This document shows, in pieces, positions 42,318-50,113 of a stretch of 50,155 nucleotides of DNA. Numbering within the stretch: position 1 is the stretch's first letter; each line of letters begins with the position of its first letter. Where the stretch lies: assembly GCA_022839625.1 (NCBI GenBank), contig JALHJL010000024.1, forward strand, positions 1-50,155, written 5' to 3'. The stretch comes from Phycisphaerales bacterium (GTDB lineage: Bacteria > Planctomycetota > Phycisphaerae > UBA1845 > Fen-1342). Made by a program: the position numbers and the translations under genes. Under the pieces are notes generated by a model that searched no databases, was not told the DNA's origin, and worked only from the letters and a program-made list of their open reading frames with translations.

Positions 42318-44462
42318 TCAGTTGGGCTGCATGTCGAGCACGCGGACCAGGAACGCGTACTCGTCGCTGATTTCCTCGATGATCTTCTGCGTCGGCTTGC
42401 CGCCGCCGTGCCCGGCCTTCGTCTCGATCCGGATCAGCACCGGGTTCTCGCAACCCTGTGCCGCCTGTAGCGCCGAGATGAACTTGAAACTGTGCGCCGG
42501 CACCACGCGGTCGTCGTGGTCCGCGGTGGTAACCAGCGTCGGCGGGTAGCAGGTGCCCGGCTTCAGGTTGTGCAGCGGACTGTACTTGTACAGCGTCTCG
42601 AACCCGGCGGGGTCGTCCGGCGAGCCGTAGTCCGAAACCCACTCCCAGCCGATCGTGAACTTCGTGAAGCGCAGCATGTCGAGCACCCCGACGGCGGGCA
42701 GGCACGCACCAAACAACTCCGGCCGCTGCGTCATGCACGCCCCGACCAACAGGCCGCCGTTGCTGCCGCCCATGATCGCGAGCTTCCTGCTGCTGGTGTA
42801 CTGGTTGTCGATCAGCCATTCGGCCGCCGCGATGAAGTCATCGAAACAGTTCTGCTTGTTGTGGAGCTTGCCGGCGTCGTGCCACTCCGTGCCGTACTCG
42901 CCCCCGCCGCGGATGTTCGGCAGCGCGAATACGCCGCCCATCTCGAGCCACGCCAGCCGCGCCACCGAGAAGTACGGCGTCAGCGAGACATTGAAGCCGC
43001 CGTAGCCGTACAGCAGCGTCGCGTTGCTGCCGTCCAGCTTCAGCCCCTTCTTGTGGGTGATGAACATTGGGATGCGGGTGCCGTCCTTGCTGTGGTAGAA
43101 GATCTGCTTCGTCTCGTACTGATCGGGGTCGAAGTCGACCTTCGGCCGGCGGAAGACTTCGCTCCGGCCGGTCTCCAGGTCGTACCGGAAGATCGTGGCG
43201 GGGTAGCTGAAGCTCGTAAAGCTGTAGAACGTCTCCCGGTCGGTCCGCTTGCCCCGGAAGCCCCCGGCCGATCCGAGGCCCGGCAGCTCGAGCTCGCGCA
43301 GCAGTTTGCCCGTCAGGTCGAAGAGTCGGACGATGCTGTGGGCGTCCTGGAGGTAGCCGGCAAAGAACGTGTCGCCGACCACACTCACGCCACGCAGCGT
43401 TTCCTCCGCCTGCGGGATCAGCTCTTTCCAGTTTTCACGCTGCGGCTGGCGCGTGTCGATGGCGATCACCCGGCCGCGCGGCGCATCCAGATCCGTGAAG
43501 AACCAGAACAGCGGGCCGTCGTTGCCCAGGAAGTCGTACTGCGCGTCGAAGTCGTCGAGAAGCTGGACCGTCTGGCCGTCGTTGGCCTTGAGGTCTTGGT
43601 AATAGACCCGGTTCTTACGTTCGGTGCCGTGGTTCACCACGATGATCAGGTATTGGCCGTCTTCCGTCACGTACCCGCCGAACTCCCACTCCTTCTGGTC
43701 GGGGCGATGGTAGACCAGCCGGTCGTCCGCCTGCGCCGTGCCGATGCGGTGGTAATACAGCTTGTGGTAGTAGGTGGGTTCCTTCAGCAGGTTGCCCGCC
43801 GGCTCGTCAAAGCGGCTGTAGAAAAACCCCTGGCCATCCTTGGTCCACGACGCCCCGGAGAACTTGGTCCAGCGGATCTCGTCCGGAAGGTCCTCGCCCG
43901 TATCCACGTTGCGGACCTTGTACGTCGCCCAGTCGGAGCCCCCCGTCGACACGCCGTACGCGGCCAGTTTGCCGTCCTCGCTGATCGACAGCCCGGCCAG
44001 CGCCACCGTGCCGTCGGTCGAGAACTTGTTGGGGTCGATGAGCACGCGCGGCTCGGCATCGAGCGCCTCGGTCACATACAGCACGTACTGCGGCTGTAGG
44101 CCGTCGTTCCGGCTGTAGAAGTACCGCCCGCCTTCCTTGAACGGCAACCCGTACTTCTCGAAGTCCCACAAGTACGTGATACGCTCCTTGATCTTCTCGC
44201 GGGCCGGGATTTCCTCCAGGAACTTGAAGGTCACCTCGTTCTGGGCGGCGACCCACGCGGCGGTCTCCTCCGAATCGAGGTCCTCCAGCCAGCGGTACGG
44301 ATCGGCCACCTTGGTCCCGTGGTAGTCGTCCACCTGATCGACGGTCCTGGTCTTTGGGTACGGCAAGTGGGCCGTCGGCGACCGGGTCTGGGCGTAGCCG
44401 ATGGCGGCGGTGGCAAAAAACGCTACTGCCAGCGCGAGGCGGGTCACTCTACGTGCATTCAT
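42318..44462 (-). CDS. Prolyl oligopeptidase (S9A family), exported
   Basis: About 714 aa with a signal peptide (MNARRVTRLALAVAFFATAA, cleavage near YAQT). The N-terminal and beta-propeller regions show VADPYRWLEDLDSEETAAWV and YKVRNVDTGEDLPDEI. The alpha/beta hydrolase domain has the catalytic Ser in IMGGSNGGLLVGA near residue 565, Asp in TTADHDDRVVPAHS and His in KAGHGGGKP. It would cleave proline-containing peptides outside the cytoplasm. The ATG at 44462 is preceded by GGAGG. It stands alone between argF upstream and the convergent secreted protein gene. Confidence 0.94.
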   Translation of the reverse strand: MNARRVTRLALAVAFFATAAIGYAQTRSPTAHLPYPKTRTVDQVDDYHGTKVADPYRWLEDLDSEETAAWVAAQNEVTFKFLEEIPAREKIKERITYLWDFEKYGLPFKEGGRYFYSRNDGLQPQYVLYVTEALDAEPRVLIDPNKFSTDGTVALAGLSISEDGKLAAYGVSTGGSDWATYKVRNVDTGEDLPDEIRWTKFSGASWTKDGQGFFYSRFDEPAGNLLKEPTYYHKLYYHRIGTAQADDRLVYHRPDQKEWEFGGYVTEDGQYLIIVVNHGTERKNRVYYQDLKANDGQTVQLLDDFDAQYDFLGNDGPLFWFFTDLDAPRGRVIAIDTRQPQRENWKELIPQAEETLRGVSVVGDTFFAGYLQDAHSIVRLFDLTGKLLRELELPGLGSAGGFRGKRTDRETFYSFTSFSYPATIFRYDLETGRSEVFRRPKVDFDPDQYETKQIFYHSKDGTRIPMFITHKKGLKLDGSNATLLYGYGGFNVSLTPYFSVARLAWLEMGGVFALPNIRGGGEYGTEWHDAGKLHNKQNCFDDFIAAAEWLIDNQYTSSRKLAIMGGSNGGLLVGACMTQRPELFGACLPAVGVLDMLRFTKFTIGWEWVSDYGSPDDPAGFETLYKYSPLHNLKPGTCYPPTLVTTADHDDRVVPAHSFKFISALQAAQGCENPVLIRIETKAGHGGGKPTQKIIEEISDEYAFLVRVLDMQPN

Positions 44463-44652
44463 CGTAGCCTCCATGAGAATGAGAGTCTGTCGCACTCCAG
44501 GTGCCTGTCCAGGGATGATATGCGACAGAAGTGCCCAGGTGTAATCAGAACAGGCGTGGCCGCGGCACGCCTGCCGGGATTCGTGGCCACCGTGAACAAA
44601 GACCTCCGTGGCAGCCGAACGGCCAGAAGTCATCGATCGTGAGCAGCGTGAG

Positions 44653-45699
44653 CTATTTTCGCCGTCGCGGCGAGCCGCGCTTGCCCGTCTGGCTCCGCTG
44701 GGCCCCGCGCTGGCGCTTGGGGCTCGGTTCCGACGCGCGCCGTCGCTTCAGGTTCGCGCTGGCCGCACCCGCGAGCAGGACCATGAGCCCGTTCTGTGCG
44801 TGCATGCGGTTCTCGGCCTGGTCGAAGATCGCGGAGTTCGGCGTACGGGACGCTTCGTACTCGATCTCCTCGCCGTAGTGAGCGGGCAGGCAGTGCAGGA
44901 TCACGCACGCCGGGTCCGCGTGGGCCAGCAACGCCCGGCTGATCTGGAAGCCCGCGAACTTCGCGCGCCGCGCCTCCGCTTCCGACTCCTGCCCCATCGA
45001 GGCCCAGACGTCGGTATACAGCACGTCGGCACCCCTGGCCGCTTCCCGCGGATCGTTCAGTACGCGAATCTCGGCCCCGGTCGTCCGGCCGATCTCCTGC
45101 GACTCGCTTAGGACCTTCTGCTGCGGCTCGAACCCCGGCGGCGTCGCGACAGTCATGTGCATGCCAACCCGCGCAGCCCCGTACATCAGTGAGTGCGCGA
45201 CGTTGTTGCCGTCGCCGACGTACGTGGCGCGGAGACCCTTGAGCCCCCCCTTCCGCTCGCGGATCGTCAGCAGGTCCGCCAGAATCTGGCACGGATGCTC
45301 GAAATCACTCAGCCCATTGATGACCGGGCAGGTCGCGTACCGAGCCAGGTCCTCCACGATGTTGTGCCCGAAGACGCGGGCCATGATGAGGTCCGCGTAC
45401 CGCGACAGCACAATCGCGATGTCCTCCGTGGTCTCGCGCTCGCCGAGCTTGATGTCCGACGGGGCCAGGTAGATGGCGTGTCCGCCCAGCAACGTCATCC
45501 CGGTCTCGAACGAGACGCGCGTCCGCAACGACGGCTTCTGGAAGATCATCGCCAGCGTCTTGCCGGCCAGCGGCTTGCTGGCGGCGACCTTGACCCGGTT
45601 CTTCTTCAGCTCCGCCGCCGTGGTCAAGATGGCGAGAATCTCCTCGCCGGAAAGGTCTTTCATCGAGAGCAGGTGCCGTCCTCGCAGGTTCACTGCCAT
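44653..45699 (-). CDS. argF: Ornithine carbamoyltransferase
   Basis: ArgF makes citrulline from ornithine and carbamoyl phosphate in arginine biosynthesis. The 348-aa product has the carbamoyl-phosphate motif KPSLRTRVSFE near residue 55, the DFEHPCQILADLL block near 130, and the ornithine-site HCLPAHYGEE near 270. After the normal end at about residue 315 it has a 30-residue basic tail (RRRASEPSPKRQRGAQRSQ and more) that is not part of the enzyme family. I chose ATG 45699, because the upstream extension reads through the inverted repeat. No other arg genes are nearby. Confidence 0.93.
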   Translation of the reverse strand: MAVNLRGRHLLSMKDLSGEEILAILTTAAELKKNRVKVAASKPLAGKTLAMIFQKPSLRTRVSFETGMTLLGGHAIYLAPSDIKLGERETTEDIAIVLSRYADLIMARVFGHNIVEDLARYATCPVINGLSDFEHPCQILADLLTIRERKGGLKGLRATYVGDGNNVAHSLMYGAARVGMHMTVATPPGFEPQQKVLSESQEIGRTTGAEIRVLNDPREAARGADVLYTDVWASMGQESEAEARRAKFAGFQISRALLAHADPACVILHCLPAHYGEEIEYEASRTPNSAIFDQAENRMHAQNGLMVLLAGAASANLKRRRASEPSPKRQRGAQRSQTGKRGSPRRRK

Positions 45700-45769
45700 G
45701 AGCGTTTCTCCGTCGCCCCCCGATCGGCCGGAGAGTGTAGCAGTTGGCACGGACGGTACAAGGTGCGAA

Positions 45770-45859
45770 CGTGGGAACGTGAGCACGTGGGAACGTGGGA
45801 ACGGAGCGCCCCACGGCCCTTCTTTCGTTCCCACCCTCCCACGTGCCCACGTTCCCACG
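45770..45859. repeat. 34-nt imperfect inverted repeat of GTGGGAAC units
   Basis: The arms 45770-45803 and 45826-45859 match at 31 of 34 positions, with a 22-nt loop. Each arm itself contains tandem GTGGGAAC-like units. It begins one base after the stop of the STN-domain gene and ends about 70 nt before argF, so it could terminate or attenuate readthrough into argF. No U tract is present. Confidence 0.7.
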
Positions 45860-45860
45860 C

Positions 45861-46979
45861 TTATGGTGTACTCTGCTTCCGCAGTTCCTCGATGACCTGC
45901 GGCATCTTCCGGTCGCGCAGGGCCTTGAACTCCGCCGGCAGCTCATCCGCCCGGATGAGGAAGTCAATCGTCGTGCCATCCGTCCCGACCGGCACACGCA
46001 GGATCGCCACCACTCGCTGCGGTTGCTCGCTTGCCGACTCCGCTCCCGCGTCGGCCAACGGGCGTGCTCCGACGACGATGCCGTCCTCGACCACCTCGTA
46101 CCACAGGCCGGTATTGCCGACGATCAGCTCCAATACCTGCCGCACCGTCGTGCCGCGCTGAATCAGGTCCACGTGCCGATCGCGTGCGGCCACGTCCCGA
46201 AGCGCCCCCGGCTCGAAATGGACGGTGATGTCGATCCGCTTCGCGAGATCGAGCAGGAGCTGATCGAGCGAGATGCGCTGGTAGCTCACGTCCACCGGAC
46301 GGTCCAGCCGCTGCTGAACGTCCTCTGCCCGGCTGTAGATCGTGATCGTCTTGCCCGCCGGCACCCACAACCAGCCCAGACGCTGCGTCACGCCCTCAAG
46401 CTGCGTCAGCGCGTCCGCCGGCGGCCCCGCGCGCATCGCCTGCTCCAGGAGCTCCTGCGGGCTCTCTCCGCCCGGCGGCAGACGGAACTCGATCACGAAC
46501 TCGTCCGGCTCGAGTTCCGACCACGGCCGGCCCGCGAGCTTCTGAAGCAACCCGACTTCCTCGACGGTCAGGCGTCTGCCGAGTCGGTCCAGCGCGGGCG
46601 ACGGTTCGACCAGCACCCGATCGTCCCCGACACGCAGCGTCAGCCCCAACCCGCCGAAGATGCGCTCCAGCGCCCGGCGCACCGTCACGTCCTCTATGAC
46701 GATTGCGAGTCGCGTCTGCTCGCCGTAGGGCATCCACTCGACCGCCAGGGGGTGCAACTCGCAGCGGAGGCCCGTGCTCTTCTCGAGCTCGCGTAGCGCC
46801 TCGTGGATGGGGCGCTCGGAGATCTCGAGCCGCTGCGCGATCTTCTGGTCGAGGGCCGCCTCGACCAGATCGCGCATACCCTGTGCCGCGGCAGCCGCGC
46901 CGGCGGACAGTCCAAGAACCACGGCAACCACCCGCGTCAGACGTTGCCTGCGCTGCGTTCCCATCAGTTGCGTATGCAT
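45861..46979 (-). CDS. Periplasmic protein with two STN-like (secretin/TonB short N-terminal) domains
   Basis: About 372 aa from ATG 46979 (GAGG 9 nt upstream). It has an export signal (RRQRLTRVVAVVLGLSAGAA). The first STN-like unit is PIHEALRELEKSTGLRCELH to VTVRRALERIFGGLGLTLRV near residues 45-110. The second is VSYQRISLDQLLLDLAKRID to RGTTVRQVLELIVGNTGLWY near 225-300. STN domains occur at the N-termini of secretins and TonB receptors, often in sigma/anti-sigma signalling. Here there is no barrel or secretin domain. The anti-sigma gene ends 10 nt upstream, so this is the third gene of the operon and may sense or transmit a periplasmic signal. Confidence 0.72.
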   Translation of the reverse strand: MHTQLMGTQRRQRLTRVVAVVLGLSAGAAAAAQGMRDLVEAALDQKIAQRLEISERPIHEALRELEKSTGLRCELHPLAVEWMPYGEQTRLAIVIEDVTVRRALERIFGGLGLTLRVGDDRVLVEPSPALDRLGRRLTVEEVGLLQKLAGRPWSELEPDEFVIEFRLPPGGESPQELLEQAMRAGPPADALTQLEGVTQRLGWLWVPAGKTITIYSRAEDVQQRLDRPVDVSYQRISLDQLLLDLAKRIDITVHFEPGALRDVAARDRHVDLIQRGTTVRQVLELIVGNTGLWYEVVEDGIVVGARPLADAGAESASEQPQRVVAILRVPVGTDGTTIDFLIRADELPAEFKALRDRKMPQVIEELRKQSTP

Positions 46980-46989
46980 GAGCGTGGCC

Positions 46990-47622
46990 TCAATAATCCC
47001 CGGCCGCCTCGGGAGACGGCCCAGTTTTCGGCATGGGATCGACGACGAAAAACCGCTCCGGCGGCGCGGCCGGCGGCGGCGCACCCCCGATGTGCGCGTA
47101 AGCGACGCCCCCCACGTCCGGCGGCGGCGCACACAGGCGCACCTGCACACACCCGTCCGCAGCCGGCCCTGGCGTTTCGCCCGGCAGAACGGCCAGGAAG
47201 AGCGCGGCGGCCGCCGCCAGCAGGGTCGCCGCTCCGGCCACTACCCTGGTGTAGCGCCGACGGCGGGACGCCGCCACCGCATCGCGCGTGAGCGCCGCCA
47301 TCACCCGGGCGTGTACTCGCGGCCAGTGGACGCGCTTGTCCACCGGCGGCAGCTCACGCAGGGCTGCATCCAAAGCACGATCACCGGCGGCCGCGTCTTG
47401 CTCTACGGCCGCCAGGATGCGCGCCTTCGCACGAGCCCAATCCACCTCCGGAGGCACCGGGCAGCCGCAGCGCAGCAGTTCCTCGCAGCGCTGCCAGGCC
47501 GCAAGCTCCGATGCCAACTCCGGCTCAGACCGCACGGCGGCCTCGACGCGCCGCCGGAGGTCCTCGCGCTCCGGCTCAGCGAGCCACGCACCAACCAGTT
47601 CTTCGAACGCCTCGCGCGTCAT
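46990..47622 (-). CDS. Putative anti-sigma factor, single-span membrane protein
   Basis: A 210-aa protein. The cytoplasmic N-terminus (MTREAFEELVGAWLAEPERED and on) is helical and charged. Two related segments follow (VDWARAKARILAAVEQ and VHWPRVHARVMAALTR). A single membrane span is near residue 127-147 (VVAGAATLLAAAAALFLAV), then a Pro-rich periplasmic tail. It has no classical H-x3-C-x2-C zinc motif. Identification rests mainly on its position directly downstream of an ECF sigma gene and on topology. It is separated from the sigma gene by a hairpin-rich spacer. Confidence 0.7.
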   Translation of the reverse strand: MTREAFEELVGAWLAEPEREDLRRRVEAAVRSEPELASELAAWQRCEELLRCGCPVPPEVDWARAKARILAAVEQDAAAGDRALDAALRELPPVDKRVHWPRVHARVMAALTRDAVAASRRRRYTRVVAGAATLLAAAAALFLAVLPGETPGPAADGCVQVRLCAPPPDVGGVAYAHIGGAPPPAAPPERFFVVDPMPKTGPSPEAAGDY

Positions 47623-47679
47623 AACGGCAGGGTCCGAGGGGTCAAGGGGCCAAGGGTCCGAAAGCAGGCGGGGGCCAGG

Positions 47680-47761
47680 GGTTCAAGGGTCCGATGGCTT
47701 GAGAATTGGCGCGCAGGTCGCGCCAATCGCGTGTCCCTCAGGCCCCTCGGCCCCTTGAACC
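47680..47761. repeat. Nested hairpins between sigma and anti-sigma genes
   Basis: An inner perfect 9-bp stem (47705-47713 with 47719-47727, 5-nt loop) is enclosed by outer arms 47680-47693 and 47748-47761 that pair at 13 of 14 positions. Additional GGGGTCAAGGGGCC-like units extend leftward to about 47638. It fills the 157-bp gap and could adjust the sigma to anti-sigma expression ratio. Confidence 0.6.
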
Positions 47762-47779
47762 GTTGACCCCTTTGCCGCT

Positions 47780-48394
47780 TCATAGGTGCTCTGCTAGAAA
47801 CTCCTTCATCTTCCTGCGGCCCTGGAAAACGTGCCACTTCACCGCCTCGACGCTGCAATCGAGAATCCGCGCCACGTCCTTCTGCGGCAGTTGCTCGATG
47901 CTGAACAGGACGAGCGCCGCCCGTTGCTGCGGCGGAAGCTCCGCCAGGCCGGCGTGAATCCGCTCTTCCAGCTCCCGACCGGCCAGACGGGCGCCGGGCC
48001 GGTCCTCGGAGTGCGGTGCGTCCGCCACCCGCTCCTCCCGCGACTCGTCCTCCCTCAACAGGCAATCCTCCAACGACAGCCGCGGGCCGCGCGACCGGCG
48101 GAAGTTGAGCGACAGATTCGTAACGATTCGCAAGAGCCACGGGCCAAACCTGCTGGGGTCTTCCAAGGCGTTGAGCTTCCGATGGGCACGCAGAAACGAT
48201 TCCTGGCACACTTCCAGGGCGTCGTGGAGGTTGCCCAGGAGGCGGTACGCGACCGATGTCGCCCGCCGCTGGTAACGCTCGACCAACTCGCCGAACGCGT
48301 CCGGCCGGCCGGCCAAAGTCGCTCGCACCAGCTCGGCATCCTCCGGCGTGGCCGTCGTCGAGCGTCGCGCTTCCACGGGCACTCCTGAACTCAT
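47780..48394 (-). CDS. ECF-family RNA polymerase sigma factor
   Basis: About 204 aa. Region 2 spans DAFGELVERYQRRATSVAYR to DPSRFGPWLLRIVTNLSLNF. An acidic linker of about 50 residues follows (LSLEDCLLREDESREERVAD). Region 4 is LAELPPQQRAALVLFSIEQL to EAVKWHVFQGRRKMKEFL, a helix-turn-helix that reads -35 elements. The next genes encode a putative anti-sigma factor and an STN protein, so it probably responds to an envelope signal. ATG 48394 and an in-frame GTG at 48400 are both possible. A CCCCA/TGGGG hairpin lies 12-28 nt upstream of the ATG. Confidence 0.9.
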   Translation of the reverse strand: MSSGVPVEARRSTTATPEDAELVRATLAGRPDAFGELVERYQRRATSVAYRLLGNLHDALEVCQESFLRAHRKLNALEDPSRFGPWLLRIVTNLSLNFRRSRGPRLSLEDCLLREDESREERVADAPHSEDRPGARLAGRELEERIHAGLAELPPQQRAALVLFSIEQLPQKDVARILDCSVEAVKWHVFQGRRKMKEFLAEHL

Positions 48395-48803
48395 GGACAC
48401 TCAGGACCCCAGAAGGTTGGGGCTGTTTCCATAACCGGACCTCCTGTCCTGACGCCGCAGGCCCCCCGATTATTCACCCCTGCCCCCCGATTGGAAACCG
48501 GCGGTCGGCAAGCCACGCCCGGCGATATGGGACCCACCCGACCGTGCCGCCGCGGCGGGCGCGCTCCGGTACCAGCCGAGCCCGGCCGAGATTTCGGTCG
48601 TTGCGGCCGCGTGGACGCCCCGGAGTCCGCTGGTTCAGCGGCGGCCCTCATGTCCAGTGCCCCACCTGCCCGCTTGCAGTTGGGCGGGCTCCGCCACAGG
48701 ATACCTGCCGTCCGCAGTGCGGAATGGCCACCTCGGCTCCGCGATTGCACCCGCAGCACGCAACGGCCACTGATCGGAACGCATCGAACCGGAGGGCGTG
48801 AAC
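48395..48803. other. Divergent intergenic region, sigma operon / secreted nuclease
   Basis: No gene is seen. On the sigma side a 5-bp GC hairpin (48407-48411 with 48418-48422) stands just before the start codon. Two identical 11-bp direct repeats, GCCCCCCGATT, lie at 48461-48471 and 48482-48492. Their offset of 21 bp is two helical turns, as expected for sites bound on one face of DNA. The remaining 300 bp show no clear promoter hexamers. Confidence 0.4.
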
Positions 48804-49910
48804 ATGCCAGACCTGCCAAGCGCGGCCAACAAGCCCCCTCCCCGTGTCCCGTGCCCCAGTGGGGAGCGGGTGCTGTCCGGCGTCGTAATCGGCCCGGTGG
48901 TGTGCGCTGTGCTGCTGTGGTGCACCGTCGGGACGAGCGGCGAGGCGCGCTGGTGGAACAGCGCGCACGCCCACATCACCACCAGCGCCATAACCCACCT
49001 GCCGCCGCCACTCCTCGGCTTCTTTGAGTCCCACGCCGCAACGGTGGCGTATCACTCCGGCGTCGAGCCGCCCGGCTCGCACTGGTTCCACCGCAACGCG
49101 TACCCGGAGTCGTTTCCACACGATTACGAAGACCTCGTCGCCCTGTACGGCGAGCCATACGTGCAGGACAACGGCCTCGCCCCTTGGTACGTGGAGAACA
49201 CCGCCGCCCACGTCACGACCCTGATGATCGGAGCGGAGACATCGACGGATTGGGCGAACCTGCTGCCGTACGCCGGCGCACTCGCGCACTACATCGAAGA
49301 CCTGCACAACCCGCTCCACGCGACCAGCAACTACGACGGCCAGGAGACGGGTAATCACGGGATTCACCGGCGCTACGAAGGGATCATGGTCTCGCAGCAT
49401 CTCGCGGAACTGACGATCACACCGTGCCCCGAGTGTTGCGCGTATTACGACCCGAACGACGTACCGCTGCTCGACGCGATCTTCGCGAGCATCGACATCA
49501 CCTACGAGTACGTAGATAACATCATGGCCGCCGACGATGCCGCCAAGGCGCTCGATCCGGACACCGGGCCTCTGTACTACGAAACGCTCTGGGCGCTGAC
49601 GAACTCCTTCACGAATAACCGTTTCCAGTTTGCGTCCGAGATGGTCGCGAGCGCCTGGTATACGGCCTGGGTCAACGCCGGCCAACCGCCGCCGATCCTG
49701 CCCGGCCTGCTCGGCGATCTGAACTGCGATGGCGCGGTCGACCTGGTGGACATCAACCCGTTCGTGCTCTACCTGTCGAACCACGGCGCCTGGCAGGCCG
49801 AGTTCCCCGGCTGCGACCCGCTCAACGGCGACATCAACCAGGACGGCACATACGGCCGGTGGTCGTTCGGCGACATCAACCCGTTCGTCACGCTGCTCAC
49901 CGGCAGGTAG
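48804..49910 (+). CDS. Secreted S1/P1 nuclease / zinc phospholipase C-fold protein with dockerin-like module
   Basis: A 368-aa protein. A hydrophobic export segment (VLSGVVIGPVVCAVLLWC, residues 23-40) is followed by likely cleavage near SGEAR, leaving an N-terminal Trp (WWNSAHAHIT), as in P1 nuclease where the N-terminal Trp and a nearby His bind zinc. AHYIEDLHNPLHAT near residue 165 supplies the H-x3-D-x-H-x3-H zinc ligands. The last 65 residues are a dockerin-like module: DLNCDGAVDLVDINPFVLYL, then DINQDGTYGRWSFGDINPF, almost the same as in the protein at 38757-42176. Phosphodiesterase activity is inferred from fold only. ATG 48804 has GGAGG 8 nt upstream. Confidence 0.78.
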   Translation: MPDLPSAANKPPPRVPCPSGERVLSGVVIGPVVCAVLLWCTVGTSGEARWWNSAHAHITTSAITHLPPPLLGFFESHAATVAYHSGVEPPGSHWFHRNAYPESFPHDYEDLVALYGEPYVQDNGLAPWYVENTAAHVTTLMIGAETSTDWANLLPYAGALAHYIEDLHNPLHATSNYDGQETGNHGIHRRYEGIMVSQHLAELTITPCPECCAYYDPNDVPLLDAIFASIDITYEYVDNIMAADDAAKALDPDTGPLYYETLWALTNSFTNNRFQFASEMVASAWYTAWVNAGQPPPILPGLLGDLNCDGAVDLVDINPFVLYLSNHGAWQAEFPGCDPLNGDINQDGTYGRWSFGDINPFVTLLTGR

Positions 49911-49966
49911 TGCTCCGCCGCCGCGGCCCGCGCCGTACCGCGATTGCCTATCACTCCGCCGCAGAA

Positions 49967-50059
49967 GTGTAGCGCCGGACCTGAGCCTGCCCGCCGTGGC
50001 GGGTGTCCGGCGAGGATTTCATTCGGCTCGAAAAGCGTCGGACACGGAGGTCCGACGCT
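49967..50059 (-). repeat. Palindromic intergenic repeat, copy 2 (inverted relative to copy 1)
   Basis: Read on the minus strand this 93-nt stretch follows copy 1 (71-158) closely, with a few substitutions and a short length difference in the middle. It holds two stem systems: GCCGGAC/GTCCGGC arms (49974-49980, 50005-50011) around CCCGCC/GGCGGG, and CGTCGGAC/GTCCGACG. It lies 57 nt after the stop of the secreted nuclease gene. Confidence 0.75.
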
Positions 50060-50113
50060 GAACGTGCGATGGACGTCCATGCCAATCCGTGCTACGCTCT
50101 CGTTCATTCCCAT
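50057..50113 (-). pseudogene. IS110-family transposase, 5' fragment
   Basis: The first 19 codons read MGMNESVARIGMDVHRTFS, the typical start of IS110 DEDD recombinases, in which the Asp of GMDVH is the first catalytic residue. An AGGAGA ribosome site lies 6 nt upstream of the ATG. The transposase sequence then stops at the edge of the palindromic repeat. The frame stays open through the repeat but encodes no further transposase. It is therefore a truncated remnant. The upstream end of the element would lie beyond the window. Confidence 0.6.

Noticed and set aside
49769..50056. Continuation of the 50113 minus-strand frame as a 114-aa protein
   Set aside because: After the IS110-like first 19 residues it translates the palindromic repeat and then the antisense of the nuclease gene end, so it is not a genuine protein.
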